From an uncultured Oscillospiraceae bacterium (GTDB taxonomy: Bacteria; Bacillota; Clostridia; Oscillospirales; Oscillospiraceae): a stretch of DNA of 9,384 bases. The stretch lies in NCBI GenBank assembly GCA_934593275.1, contig CAKTQE010000072.1, positions 1-9,384 on the forward strand. The letters are read 5' to 3'. A program made the translations under genes and the position numbers. The notes under the pieces were generated by a model that worked only from the letters and a program-made list of their open reading frames with translations, was not told the DNA's origin and made no database searches. Positions 1-6,347 of the stretch are shown here, in pieces (positions within the stretch are counted from its first letter, which is position 1; each line of letters begins with the position of its first letter).

Positions 1-10
1 AGGAATGATG

Positions 11-49
11 GTGTAAACCATGTGATTGCACAATGTGTAAACCATGTGA
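11..49. repeat. 15-bp direct repeat, two copies, 24-bp period
   Basis: The 15-mer GTGTAAACCATGTGA occurs at 11-25 and again, identical, at 35-49. The 9-bp spacer (TTGCACAAT) together with the flanking TGTG gives a small TGTG...CACA dyad. The repeat lies close to the window edge, so more copies may lie to the left. Its function is unknown; it could be the edge of an intergenic repeat family or a protein-binding site. No coding gene is seen here. Confidence 0.7.
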
Positions 50-58
50 GTCTTGACA

Positions 59-161
59 AGATTGCCGCCGCTACAGTAGGGTGTACCATATTTCGGGTGG
101 TACCATTCACCCCCACAGGTTATACATCCCACGTGGCGGGCGGCAGATTGCCGCCCCTACA
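59..161. repeat. GGCGGCA-type intergenic repeat pair with hairpin
   Basis: Two 17-bp segments, 59-75 and 145-161, match at 16 of 17 positions (AGATTGCCGCC followed by G or C, then CTACA). The second is part of a perfect 8-bp inverted repeat, GGGCGGCA at 138-145 and TGCCGCCC at 149-156, with a 3-nt spacer. Between the copies, GTACCA (83-88) and TGGTAC (98-103) form another short dyad. From memory, GGCGGCAATCTGCCGCC-like sequences recur between genes in gut Oscillospiraceae. I cannot confirm the copy number here. On the minus strand it lies about 80 to 180 nt downstream of trxB. It could form structure in the 3' end of that transcript, but no T-run follows the hairpin. Confidence 0.6.
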
Positions 162-238
162 ATACATTTGTTCCGTATTACCGTATATTTAACGTATCAA
201 TCGCCGTATTGCGTCCTGAAAATGCTAAAAACGACAAT

Positions 239-1150
239 TTATCTGTTCCCCAGATACCGACAAGCGGAAATCGCTGCCACGGTGCCGTCGGACACGGCGG
301 TGGTCAGTTGGCGTATTTGTTTGTGGCGGCAGTCGCCGGCAGCGAAAAGGCCCGGGGTGAGGGTTTGCATCTGGTCGTCTGTCAGGACATATCCTTGTTC
401 GTCCCGGGGGGCAAGGCCGGATAGAGGGGCCGTATCCGGTACCCGGCCAAAGGCTACGAACAGGCCGGAGACTGCCAGGGTTTTGGTCGTTCCGTCCTGC
501 TTTTGCAGGAGCAGGCCGGTGGGATTCCCGTCTTGGGCAAGGAGTGCCGTGATTTGTGCCTGGGTGACGATGGTGAGATTTCCGGTGGCCTTTGCCCGCT
601 CTACCAGGGCGGATTCTGCCCGGAAAGTGTTTCTGCGGTGGATCAGGGTCACGCTGTGGCAGCGTTCGGCCAGGTACAGGGCATCTTCCAGGGCCGTATT
701 GCCGCCGCCTGCCACGGCCACATCCTGGTTTGCAAAGAAAGCACCATCACAAAGGGCGCAATAGCTGAGGCCCCGGCCTACAAGTGCGTCCTCCCCGGGC
801 AGTTCCAGGTGCCGGGGGGCGGCACCGGCGGCGTAAATCACAGCCTGGGCTTCTACAATGCCATCTTCGGTGGTCAAAAGGAAAGTGCCGGTGGCAGATT
901 TTTGAATGGCTTCAACGCCGGAAAAGGACAGGGTCGCCCCGGCCTGTTCTGCCTGGACATACATCCGGTCGCCCAGCTCCATGCCGCTGACGTTTGCCAG
1001 ACCGGGATAATTTTCAACCAAAGGGGACTGGGTGATCTGGCCTCCAAAGCTGTTGCCTTCGAAAACCGTTATGCTGCGGCCAGCCCGGGCGGCGTAGAGG
1101 GCGGCGGTAAGCCCCGCTGGGCCACCGCCAACCACCGCAATCTCAATCAT
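239..1150 (-). CDS. trxB: Thioredoxin reductase (NADPH-dependent flavoprotein)
   Basis: A 303-residue FAD- and NADPH-dependent disulfide reductase, close to the family's usual 310 or so. The FAD-binding GGGPAG motif is at residues 8-13. The redox-active pair is CALC (C131, C134; the usual form is CATC), followed by the typical Asp-Gly. The NADPH-domain motif GGGNTALEDA is at 148-157. HRRNTFRA (171-178) is the arginine-bearing motif that normally selects NADPH over NADH. The C-terminal FAD motif GLFAAGDCR is at 267-275. The start at 1150 overlaps the nrdD stop by 8 nt and has GGGAG seven bases upstream, inside the nrdD coding region. An in-frame ATG at 1156 lies too close to that site, and the longer reading frame upstream is only open sequence antisense-free within nrdD. 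Overlap with nrdD implies translational coupling and a job in reducing NrdD's fused redox domain. That partner assignment is inference; it could also serve general thioredoxin. Confidence 0.93.
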   Translation of the reverse strand: MIEIAVVGGGPAGLTAALYAARAGRSITVFEGNSFGGQITQSPLVENYPGLANVSGMELGDRMYVQAEQAGATLSFSGVEAIQKSATGTFLLTTEDGIVEAQAVIYAAGAAPRHLELPGEDALVGRGLSYCALCDGAFFANQDVAVAGGGNTALEDALYLAERCHSVTLIHRRNTFRAESALVERAKATGNLTIVTQAQITALLAQDGNPTGLLLQKQDGTTKTLAVSGLFVAFGRVPDTAPLSGLAPRDEQGYVLTDDQMQTLTPGLFAAGDCRHKQIRQLTTAVSDGTVAAISACRYLGNR

Positions 1151-3515
1151 GGCCATTCTCCCGCAGGAACCGGCGGATTTCTCCGGCCCCGGCATAAATA
1201 CGGGGTACCTCTCCCCAGACCACCAGGGTGGGGGCTTGCCGCAGACCCAGGGCCTTGGCTTCATCGGCATACTGGGCGGCATCCTTTTCTTCATAGGCAA
1301 TGCCCGCCTTTTGAAGCAGGGGCTTGATCGCCCTGCAATTGGGGCAAGTGGCGGTGACAAAGAGGGTGCAGCCGGTGGCGGTTTGGGGGTTCTGTTGCTC
1401 AGAAGTCACCGCTGCCTCGGCGGGCTGGACAGCCTGGGACAGGCTGGATGTACCCACCTGATAGGTTTTCCGGTCCTGATACTCCTGACTCTTGCCATCG
1501 TTCCAGTTCTGAACGGGGCGGTAATAGCCGGTAATGCGGCTGTAAACCTCGGTTTTCTTTCCACAGATGGGGCAGGTTTTCTGTTCACCGGCCAGATATC
1601 CGTGGTCCGCGCAGACGGAATAGGTGGGGGAGATGGTGTAGTAGGGCAGTTCATAGTTTTCCGCAATTTTCCGCACCAGGGCCGCGGCAGACTGCCAGCT
1701 GGGCAGTTTTTCTCCCAGGAAAGTATGGAACACCGTGCCGCTGGTATACAGAGTTTGCAGCTTGTCCTGCACGTCCAGGGCGGCAAATACATCCTCGGTG
1801 TAGCCCACGGGCAAGTGGCTGGAATTGGTGTAATAGGGGGTGGCACCCTCATGGGCGGTGATGATGTCCGGGTAACGCTGCTTGTCGTGCTTGGCAAGCC
1901 GGTAGGCGGTGGACTCTGCCGGGGTGGCTTCCAGGTTGTACAGATCCCCGTACTGCTCCTGATAGTCGCTGAGCCGCTGACGCATGTGGTTCAGCACTTT
2001 GACGGCAAAGTCCTGGGTCTCCTCATGGGTCAAATCTTTCCGCAGCCAGGAGGCGTTCAGCCCCGCTTCGTTCATGCCGATGAGGCCAATGGTGGAGAAG
2101 TGGTTGTCAAAGCTGCCCAGATACCGCTTGGTGTAGGGGTAAAGTCCTTCTTCCATGAGGCGGCTGATGGTGACCCGCTTGATTTTCAGACTTCTGGCGG
2201 CAATGTCCATCATCCGGTCCAGCCGGGTGAAGAAATCGGTCTCGTTTTTGGCAAGGTATGCGATCCGGGGCAGATTGATGGTGACCACTCCCACAGAACC
2301 GGTGGACTCGCCGCTGCCAAAAAAGCCGCCGCTCTTTTTCCGCAGTTCCCGCAAATCCAGCCGCAGACGGCAGCACATGCTGCGCACGTCCCCCGGCTCC
2401 ATATCGGAGTTGATGTAATTGGAAAAATAGGGGGTGCCGTATTTGGCGGTCATCTCAAAGAGCAGCCGGTTGTTTTCCCGCTCCGACCAGTCAAAGTCCT
2501 TGGTGATGGAGTAGGTGGGAATGGGGTATTGGAAGCCCCGTCCGTTGGCATCGCCCTCGATCATCACTTCAATGAACGCTTTGTTGATCATGTCCATTTC
2601 TGCCTGACAATCCCCATAGGTAAAGTCCATGGGCTTGCCGCCGACAATGCAGGGTTGGTTTGCCATATCAGCCGGGACCGTCCAGTCCAGGGTGATGTTG
2701 GAGAAAGGAGCCTGGGTACCCCAGCGGCTGGGGGTGTTGACACCGAAGACGAAGCTTTCAATGCAGTGCTTCACCTCGTTGTAGCTCAGCTTGTCCGTGC
2801 GGACAAAGGGGGCCAGGTAAGTGTCAAAGCTGGAAAAGGCCTGGGCACCGGCCCATTCGTTCTGCATGATCCCCAGAAAGTTTACCATCTGGTTGCACAG
2901 GCTGGCCAGATGCTTGGCCGGTGCGCTGGTGATTTTTCCGGGAATGCCCCCTAGGCCCTCCTGGAGCAGCTGCCGCAGGCTCCAACCGGCGCAGTAGCCC
3001 GTGAGCATGGACAGATCGTGGATGTGCAGGTCGGCGTTCCGGTGGGCATCAGCGATTTCCTCATCGTAAATCTCGCTGAGCCAGTAGTTAGCGGTAATGG
3101 CACCGGAATTGGAGAGAATCAGGCCGCCTACGGAGTAGGTCACTGTGGAGTTTTCCTTGACCCGCCAGTCGGAGACTTTCAGATATCCGTCCACCAGACC
3201 CTTGTAGTCCAGAATGGTGGAACTCATGTTCCGCAGCTTTTCCCGGTTTTTCCGGTAGAGAATGTAGGCTTTTGCCACCTCGGCATAGCCCGCCCGCTGG
3301 AGAACTGCCTCTACACTGTCCTGAATGGCTTCCACACCGATCAAGTCGTTTTGGATTTTTCCGGCAAAGTCCGCCGTGACCTGTAGGGCCAGGAGGTTGA
3401 TAATATCCGGGGTGTAGGGGGTGCTTTGGGCATCGAATGCTTTTGTAATGGCATGGGAAATCCGACTAAGGCTGAAATCGGCAATATGTCCGTCTCGTTT
3501 GATCACCTGATACAT
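1143..3515 (-). CDS. nrdD: Anaerobic (class III) ribonucleoside-triphosphate reductase with fused C-terminal glutaredoxin-like domain
   Basis: This 790-residue protein reduces ribonucleoside triphosphates to dNTPs in the cytoplasm under anaerobic conditions, using a glycyl radical. An ATP-cone allosteric domain opens the protein (about 3-93, starting VIKRDG). The catalytic barrel follows. Candidate active-site cysteines are C175 (in LTGYCAGW) and C381/C382 (in SMCCRLRLD). The conserved block SVGVVTINLPRIA is at 407-419. The C-terminal metal site has C635, H638, C648 and C651, that is CxxH plus CxxC rather than two CxxC pairs. The radical glycine is G663 in RITGYYRPVQNWN. After a Gln/Ala/Thr-rich linker (about 688-714) comes an extra domain at 715-790. 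It has TCPNC (C724, C727) and QAPTLVV with the expected cis-proline P762, as in glutaredoxin, NrdH and thioredoxin folds. The usual enzyme is about 600-715 residues and lacks this tail. The start at 3515 has AAGGAG eight or so bases upstream, 15 nt after nrdG. The main call is certain; the electron-donor role of the tail is inferred. Confidence 0.97.
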   Translation of the reverse strand: MYQVIKRDGHIADFSLSRISHAITKAFDAQSTPYTPDIINLLALQVTADFAGKIQNDLIGVEAIQDSVEAVLQRAGYAEVAKAYILYRKNREKLRNMSSTILDYKGLVDGYLKVSDWRVKENSTVTYSVGGLILSNSGAITANYWLSEIYDEEIADAHRNADLHIHDLSMLTGYCAGWSLRQLLQEGLGGIPGKITSAPAKHLASLCNQMVNFLGIMQNEWAGAQAFSSFDTYLAPFVRTDKLSYNEVKHCIESFVFGVNTPSRWGTQAPFSNITLDWTVPADMANQPCIVGGKPMDFTYGDCQAEMDMINKAFIEVMIEGDANGRGFQYPIPTYSITKDFDWSERENNRLLFEMTAKYGTPYFSNYINSDMEPGDVRSMCCRLRLDLRELRKKSGGFFGSGESTGSVGVVTINLPRIAYLAKNETDFFTRLDRMMDIAARSLKIKRVTISRLMEEGLYPYTKRYLGSFDNHFSTIGLIGMNEAGLNASWLRKDLTHEETQDFAVKVLNHMRQRLSDYQEQYGDLYNLEATPAESTAYRLAKHDKQRYPDIITAHEGATPYYTNSSHLPVGYTEDVFAALDVQDKLQTLYTSGTVFHTFLGEKLPSWQSAAALVRKIAENYELPYYTISPTYSVCADHGYLAGEQKTCPICGKKTEVYSRITGYYRPVQNWNDGKSQEYQDRKTYQVGTSSLSQAVQPAEAAVTSEQQNPQTATGCTLFVTATCPNCRAIKPLLQKAGIAYEEKDAAQYADEAKALGLRQAPTLVVWGEVPRIYAGAGEIRRFLRENGHD

Positions 3516-3530
3516 AGAAATTTCTCCTTC

Positions 3531-4220
3531 CTATCGTCCACGAATTTGAGTATTCGGAATGTATGGCAGTACCGCTTCCCGGAGCCGAAGCAGTTCCTCC
3601 TCAGACAGGGCAGTGACACCACTGCCCACCAAGGCCCCAGGGTTTTCAAAGGGCTGCAGGAAATACCGCCGGGAACCCCGGAGCCAACGGCCAATGTCTG
3701 CCAGGCTTTCAGGGGTGTGGAGGGGGGCGCAGACCGTGGTGCGGAATTCATAGTCAACGGCGCCCCTTAAAAGCAGCCCGGCACTTTTCTCCACCGCTTC
3801 AAGAACATTTCTTCCTCCGCAGGTTTTTTCATACAGGCCGGGGCTATTTTTGATGTCCATGGCCACGTAGTCCAGAAGTCCGGCATCAAGAAGTGCTTCC
3901 AGCATTTTGGGGTTCGTACCGTTGGTATCCAGTTTTACAAGAAAGCCCAGCCGGTGGAGCTGTTCCAAAAACTCCGGAAGTTTTTCCTGAATGGTAGGTT
4001 CCCCGCCGGTGACGCAGACCCCATCCAGCTTGTTTATTCTGGTTTTCAGAAAGTCCAGCAGGTCCTCCACCGGAAGCTCCTGGATAGCGCAGCCCGGCAG
4101 CACTAGGGAGGGGTTGTGGCAATAGGGGCAGCGCAGGTTGCAGCCCGTCAAAAAAACCGTACAGGCCACCTTTCCAGGGTAGTCCAACAGTGTCATTTTT
4201 TGCAGTCCGCCAATGCGCAT
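3531..4220 (-). CDS. nrdG: Anaerobic ribonucleoside-triphosphate reductase activating protein (radical SAM)
   Basis: A 229-residue radical-SAM activase that makes the glycyl radical on NrdD using S-adenosylmethionine and a [4Fe-4S] cluster. The cluster motif CNLRCPYC gives C27, C31 and C34 (CxxxCxxC), followed by HNP. The SAM-contacting GGEP is at 72-75. The opening GLQKMTLLDYPGK is characteristic of the longer NrdG2-type activases of clostridia, rather than the roughly 155-residue E. coli form. The start at 4220 is chosen because AAGGAGG lies 8 nt upstream. The in-frame ATG at 4253 falls inside the predicted -10 box, so it would not be transcribed. It is the first gene of the operon, 15 nt before nrdD. 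Related activases (PflA, YjjW) share the motif, but adjacency to nrdD settles the partner. Confidence 0.95.
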   Translation of the reverse strand: MRIGGLQKMTLLDYPGKVACTVFLTGCNLRCPYCHNPSLVLPGCAIQELPVEDLLDFLKTRINKLDGVCVTGGEPTIQEKLPEFLEQLHRLGFLVKLDTNGTNPKMLEALLDAGLLDYVAMDIKNSPGLYEKTCGGRNVLEAVEKSAGLLLRGAVDYEFRTTVCAPLHTPESLADIGRWLRGSRRYFLQPFENPGALVGSGVTALSEEELLRLREAVLPYIPNTQIRGR

Positions 4221-4228
4221 GTGCTGTC

Positions 4229-4235
4229 CCTCCTT
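4229..4235 (-). promoter_or_regulatory. Ribosome binding site of nrdG (AAGGAGG)
   Basis: A full anti-16S match, AAGGAGG on the minus strand, lies 8 nt before the ATG at 4220. It decides the start codon in favour of the shorter reading frame beginning MRIGGLQK. Confidence 0.85.
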
Positions 4236-4252
4236 CGGCGTTTCTGACACCA

Positions 4253-4281
4253 AGTATAGTATAGACTGCTGATTCTGTCAA
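4253..4281 (-). promoter_or_regulatory. Sigma-A promoter of the nrdG-nrdD-trxB operon
   Basis: On the minus strand, TTGACA (4281-4276) is followed after exactly 17 bp by TATACT (4258-4253). The -35 is a perfect consensus and the -10 is one base off TATAAT. Transcription should start near 4246, giving a leader of about 26 nt before nrdG. A second TATACT at 4263-4258 has only 12 bp spacing and is unlikely to be used with this -35. Confidence 0.88.
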
Positions 4282-4289
4282 GCCTTAAA

Positions 4290-4305
4290 ACACAAGATGT
4301 TGTGG
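4290..4305. promoter_or_regulatory. NrdR box 1 (promoter-proximal)
   Basis: The sequence ACACAAGATGTTGTGG matches my recollection of the 16-bp NrdR operator (acaCwAtATaTwGtgt) at 13 of 16 positions, including every strongly conserved one. NrdR is the ATP/dATP-sensing repressor of ribonucleotide reductase genes. This box ends 8 bp upstream of the -35 element. The nrdR gene itself is not in the window. The site call comes from pattern matching plus nrd context. Confidence 0.75.
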
Positions 4306-4321
4306 TCAATTCTGATTTCGA

Positions 4322-4337
4322 CCACAAGATATAGTTT
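4322..4337. promoter_or_regulatory. NrdR box 2 (promoter-distal)
   Basis: The sequence CCACAAGATATAGTTT again matches about 13 of 16 positions of the NrdR operator, with all core positions kept. It starts exactly 32 bp from box 1, three helical turns, so both would lie on the same DNA face. That is the usual arrangement of paired NrdR boxes. It lies between the nrd promoter and the terminator of the upstream transporter operon. Confidence 0.72.
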
Positions 4338-4355
4338 TTGAAGCCTCACAGCCCC

Positions 4356-4398
4356 AAAAAACCGGGCTTCCCCAAATCAAAGGGAAGCCCGGTTTTTT
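4356..4398 (-). terminator. Rho-independent terminator of the ABC transporter operon
   Basis: A perfect 17-bp inverted repeat (4356-4372 with 4382-4398, 9-nt loop) has a GC-rich core CCGGGCTTCCC. It ends in six T residues on the minus strand, and the arms carry the matching A-run. It lies 64 nt beyond the oppC stop and insulates the nrd promoter from transporter transcription. The A/T symmetry would let it work on both strands, but no plus-strand gene ends here. Confidence 0.93.
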
Positions 4399-4419
4399 GT
4401 AGTATTAAAAGCTTTTGCG

Positions 4420-4434
4420 GCCCCAAAACGGGGC
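4420..4434 (-). other. Small hairpin between oppC and the terminator
   Basis: A 5-bp stem, GCCCC (4420-4424) with GGGGC (4430-4434), has a 5-nt loop. It lies 28 nt after oppC and just before a palindromic AAAAGCTTTT (4407-4416). It may help release or protect the transcript's 3' end ahead of the main terminator. It is weak alone, as no uninterrupted T-tract follows directly. Confidence 0.4.
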
Positions 4435-4461
4435 AGTTGCCCATTCTTTTCTCGGAACCTT

Positions 4462-5343
4462 TTACAGGTTGCTTTCTTTCCGGTTGGCACTTTTTCTCAG
4501 CCAGGAGCCGATGTTTGTCAGGCACACCAGCAGCGTGACCAGAAAGGCTCCGGGAATCAAAATCATCCACCAGGCCTTGGTCATCAAGGCCCGCTCGGAA
4601 AGGGAGAGCATACTGCCCCAGGAAATGACTTCCAGGGGAAGACCCATGCCCATAAAGCTCAAAGTGGACTCGGAGACGATGGCTCCCCGGACGTTCATTA
4701 CCACCATGAACATAATGGCAGACAGGAAGTTGGGGGCCAGATGCCTAAACAGAATGTGGAAGAACCCGCCGCCCATGCACCGGGAGGCGATGACATATTC
4801 AGAGTTCCGAATCTGCCGCACCTCGGTACGGACCACCTTGGCAATGGAAAACCAGCTGGTAATGCCGATGATCACGGAAATGGACAGCACCGTGGGCTTG
4901 CCCCAGATGGCCTGTAAAAACAAAATCAGCAGCAGCCCCGGAATGCTGAGAAAAATCTCCGTCAGCCGCATGAGCAGGGTATCCACTGCGTCAGAGGCCG
5001 CCCCGCTGATGGCTCCGAAGACCACGGCAATCACCGTGGAAATAAAGGTAGCCAGAAAGCCAATGGCCAGAGACACCCGGCCCCCGTGCCAGATGCAGGA
5101 GAAAATATCCCGGCCCAGGGTGTCGGTGCCGAACAGAAACTCCCGGTTGGGGGCTTTGGCGTAGTTTGCAAGGTCCAGATAAGCCGGGTCTTTCCTGGCA
5201 ATGACCCCGGCAAAGAGACAGCCCAGGATGATCGCCGCCAGAATCACACCGGAAACCAGGGGAAAATCTGATTTTTTCCGGGAAATGCTGGTTTTCTTTT
5301 CCTCCGGGCGAATGCCCACCAGGGCAAAGGATTCCTGGGTCAT
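4462..5343 (-). CDS. oppC: Peptide/nickel-family ABC transporter permease, OppC/DppC type
   Basis: A 293-residue inner-membrane permease subunit. A charged cytoplasmic N-terminus (about 1-28, with a KKTSISRKK cluster) precedes the first membrane helix (about 29-50). The OppC-type GTDTLGRD motif is at 72-79, followed by helices near 91-115, 130-147, 152-170 and 262-280. The cytoplasmic EAA coupling loop, which docks the ATPases, is at about 174-205 (EVRQIRNSEYV through RHLAPN). Length and layout are normal for the family. The ATG overlaps the oppB stop by 4 nt (ATGA), with GGAGGTGA seven bases upstream. It is the last gene of the operon, 64 nt before a strong terminator. It pairs with OppB to form the translocation channel. 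The substrate class (oligopeptide, dipeptide or metal complex) is not determinable here. Confidence 0.92.
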   Translation of the reverse strand: MTQESFALVGIRPEEKKTSISRKKSDFPLVSGVILAAIILGCLFAGVIARKDPAYLDLANYAKAPNREFLFGTDTLGRDIFSCIWHGGRVSLAIGFLATFISTVIAVVFGAISGAASDAVDTLLMRLTEIFLSIPGLLLILFLQAIWGKPTVLSISVIIGITSWFSIAKVVRTEVRQIRNSEYVIASRCMGGGFFHILFRHLAPNFLSAIMFMVVMNVRGAIVSESTLSFMGMGLPLEVISWGSMLSLSERALMTKAWWMILIPGAFLVTLLVCLTNIGSWLRKSANRKESNL

Positions 5344-6347
5344 GGGTTGGTCACCTCCGACAGTTCCGTGGTTTCATTGGCCTTTACTCTGGGGTCAATG
5401 TGTTCGTTGATGATTTGGCCGATCATATTGCAGAAAATCACGGTGATACCCGTCATCATGCAAAGGATCATCAGCATATTGTAGTCCGCATACCGGGCGG
5501 ATTCATAGGACAGGGTGCCAACGCCCGGGTAGGAGAACACGGTTTCCACAATGTAGGTGCCGCCCAGAATGTGGGGGACGGAAATGGCCATGAGGCTAAT
5601 ATAGGTGGGCATGATATTGCGGATGCAGTGCCGGAACATGATCTGCCGTTTGTTCATGCCCTTGGCCTTGCACAAAAGTACATAGTCTGCCCGAATTTCT
5701 TCCAGCAGCTTGTTGCGGATCATGTAGGCGTAGTACCACAGGTGGCCGATCATCACCACAAACAGGGGCAGAATCAGATGGATGATCCGGTCTCCAATGT
5801 CGTTGGCCTTGCCGGTGGCGTAGGCTCCGGAACTGGGAAGCCAACGCAGCTGCACGCAGAAAAGGAGGATCAGCACCAGGGCAAACCAGAATTCCGGGAT
5901 ACAGCTGGAAACGGTGCCGATTTTGCACAAAAACTTATCCAGCCACCCGTCCTCATTCCAGGCGCACAGAATGCCTAGAAGCAGCGACCCTACAAAAATC
6001 AGGATGAAGCCCACGCCGCCCAAAATCAGGGTGTTGTTGATGCGCTTGGCAATGACCTGGGTCACAGGCTGCTTGTACTTATAGGAAATGCCAAACTCGC
6101 CTTTCACGGCCCCCCGGAGCCAGCGAATATACTGGGTGGGGATGGGGTCGTTCAGGCCCAGCTTTTCTCTGGCCCAGTTCTTTTCCTCTACACTCATTTT
6201 CTCCGTCCGCTCTCCGTAGTAGGCCTGCAGAGGGTCTGTAGGAGTCAGCCGGGAAATCACGAATACGGAAAGAGACACCAAAAAGACGCTGACCAGGAAA
6301 ATCGCCAGTTTTTTCCCGTAATAGGCCATGGGGTTTTTCTTGATCAT
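5340..6347 (-). CDS. oppB: Peptide/nickel-family ABC transporter permease, OppB/DppB type
   Basis: A 335-residue integral membrane subunit with the standard OppB plan. An N-terminal helix at about 13-33 is followed by the conserved RLTPTDP (33-39). A periplasm-side segment containing KLGLNDPIPTQYIRWL follows at 62-77. Five further helices lie near 105-130, 143-165, 190-212, 248-270 and 295-315. The EAA loop is at about 217-247 (EIRADYVLLCKAKG through RHCIRNIMP). The conserved ETVFSYPGVGTL is at 268-279. The start overlaps the oppF stop as ATGA, with AAAGAGG seven bases upstream, so its translation is coupled. It forms the channel with OppC. Unlike many OppB proteins it has several cysteines in or near its helices, which may simply reflect an anaerobic lifestyle. 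Confidence 0.93.
   Translation of the reverse strand: MIKKNPMAYYGKKLAIFLVSVFLVSLSVFVISRLTPTDPLQAYYGERTEKMSVEEKNWAREKLGLNDPIPTQYIRWLRGAVKGEFGISYKYKQPVTQVIAKRINNTLILGGVGFILIFVGSLLLGILCAWNEDGWLDKFLCKIGTVSSCIPEFWFALVLILLFCVQLRWLPSSGAYATGKANDIGDRIIHLILPLFVVMIGHLWYYAYMIRNKLLEEIRADYVLLCKAKGMNKRQIMFRHCIRNIMPTYISLMAISVPHILGGTYIVETVFSYPGVGTLSYESARYADYNMLMILCMMTGITVIFCNMIGQIINEHIDPRVKANETTELSEVTNP

Noticed and set aside
11..49. CRISPR array
   Set aside because: Only two 15-bp repeats with a 9-bp spacer, too short for CRISPR units, and no cas genes in the window.
1151..1360. N-terminal extension of the thioredoxin reductase frame up to 1360
   Set aside because: The extra 70 residues are Pro/Arg/Trp-rich and overlap the glutaredoxin-like end of nrdD. 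The Rossmann fold begins at MIEIAVVGGG, and a ribosome site precedes the ATG at 1150.
1149..2954. 601-codon open frame on the plus strand
   Set aside because: It lies fully antisense to nrdD, whose protein shows all family motifs. Its translation is low-complexity Gly/Val/Leu-rich with no recognisable domain, as expected from a GC-rich antisense frame.
4221..4253. Upstream ATG for nrdG at 4253
   Set aside because: The ATG overlaps the predicted -10 element and would lie outside the mRNA. The AAGGAGG site fits the ATG at 4220.
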